DNA from: an uncultured Bacillota bacterium
Lineage (GTDB): Bacteria; Bacillota_I; Bacilli_A; RF39; UBA660
DNA: 6,095 nt
Direction: 5' to 3'
Assembly (NCBI GenBank): GCA_947179265.1
Contig: CAMXBB010000088.1
Span: 1-6,095, forward strand
The notes under the pieces are model-generated. The model saw nothing but the letters and a program-made list of their open reading frames with translations. It was not told the DNA's origin and did not search any database. This document shows positions 5,805 to 6,095 of the stretch, in pieces; the first letter of the stretch is position 1, and every line of letters starts with the position of its first letter. The translations under genes were made by a program, and so were the position numbers.

Positions 5805-6095
5805 TACTTATCTTTATTTTGAATATTTCTTCTACAATATTTACATTTGCCAGTTTTAGAAGTTAACATGTTATCAGCTCCACAATGTGGGCAACGAACA
5901 ACATTAGTATTCTTAGCCTTCTCTCTTTTTTCTTGCATGATTAAGTCATTTTTTTCTTTGATATCTCTGTCAATATTTTCTTGATTTCTAATATAATTAC
6001 CAATTGTATTTAACATACTATTAGAAATTAATCTTCCAATATAAGAAAGTATCATAAAGATAACACCTAAAGTTATCAATAACTTAGCATACGAT
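5804..6095 (-). CDS. membrane protein with C-terminal zinc ribbon (partial)
   Basis: The frame stays open to the window edge, so the N-terminus is missing. TTG at 6079 is the first possible start inside the window but has no convincing ribosome site, and the residues before it (YAKLL) extend the same hydrophobic stretch. Counting from that TTG, a membrane segment covers about 1-18 (LGVIFMILSYIGRLI). A charged, probably coiled-coil region follows at 32-56. Then comes a four-cysteine zinc ribbon, CPHC (63-66) with GAD, and CKYC (79-82), twelve residues apart. The ribbon is the rubredoxin-like kind that ends many small bacterial membrane proteins; it suggests zinc-stabilised binding of protein or nucleic acid on the cytoplasmic side. 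The specific function is unknown. It is the first of three minus-strand genes leading to ftsK but has its own terminator. Confidence 0.8.
   Translation of the reverse strand, partial: SYAKLLITLGVIFMILSYIGRLISNSMLNTIGNYIRNQENIDRDIKEKNDLIMQEKREKAKNTNVVRCPHCGADNMLTSKTGKCKYCRRNIQNKDK

Noticed and set aside
1..6095. Polar FtsK-orienting motifs (GGGNAGGG or GAGAAGGG)
   Set aside because: I found no convincing copy on either strand by eye; an exact search over the whole genome would be needed to define the motif here.

Overview
This is an AT-rich window from a low-GC Gram-positive bacterium. The main evidence is a SpoIIIE/FtsK-type translocase with the Firmicutes layout, strong GGAGG-type ribosome binding sites, consensus TTGACA/TATAAT promoters, and a membrane-anchored DNA/RNA non-specific nuclease of the kind found in Bacilli and Clostridia. 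A host-associated Bacilli/Erysipelotrichia-like or clostridial lineage fits, but I cannot name the genus. Every tryptophan is TGG and no gene needs TGA read as Trp, so the standard code applies rather than the Mycoplasma code. All seven genes stop with TAA or TAG.

Layout, left to right. At 31-1140 (+) is a 369-residue HD-superfamily protein (YfbR/HDDC2-like). It appears to be an internal duplication in which only the C-terminal half keeps metal ligands. It ends at an AT-rich, probably bidirectional hairpin. At 1191-1496 (-) and 1668-2084 (-) are two small genes that I do not recognise. Each has its own consensus promoter, and the terminator of the second runs directly into the promoter of the first. 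At 2205-2585 (+) is a small membrane protein with no visible ribosome binding site, possibly truncated at its N-terminus.

The right half is a minus-strand run. A zinc-ribbon membrane protein is cut by the window edge (5804-6095). It is followed by a membrane-anchored endonuclease (4943-5731) and then the DNA translocase FtsK/SpoIIIE (2606-4870), which moves chromosomal DNA at the division septum. Hairpin terminators overlap the stop codons of the zinc-ribbon gene and ftsK. I see no terminator between the nuclease and ftsK, so some read-through is possible.

Most of the window is ordinary core and peripheral genome. There are no RNA genes, mobile elements, CRISPR arrays or clear foreign islands, and I found no convincing new multi-gene system. 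The points most worth a second look are the decayed tandem HD protein, the repeat-rich leader of the gene at 1191-1496, and the two small unrecognised genes.
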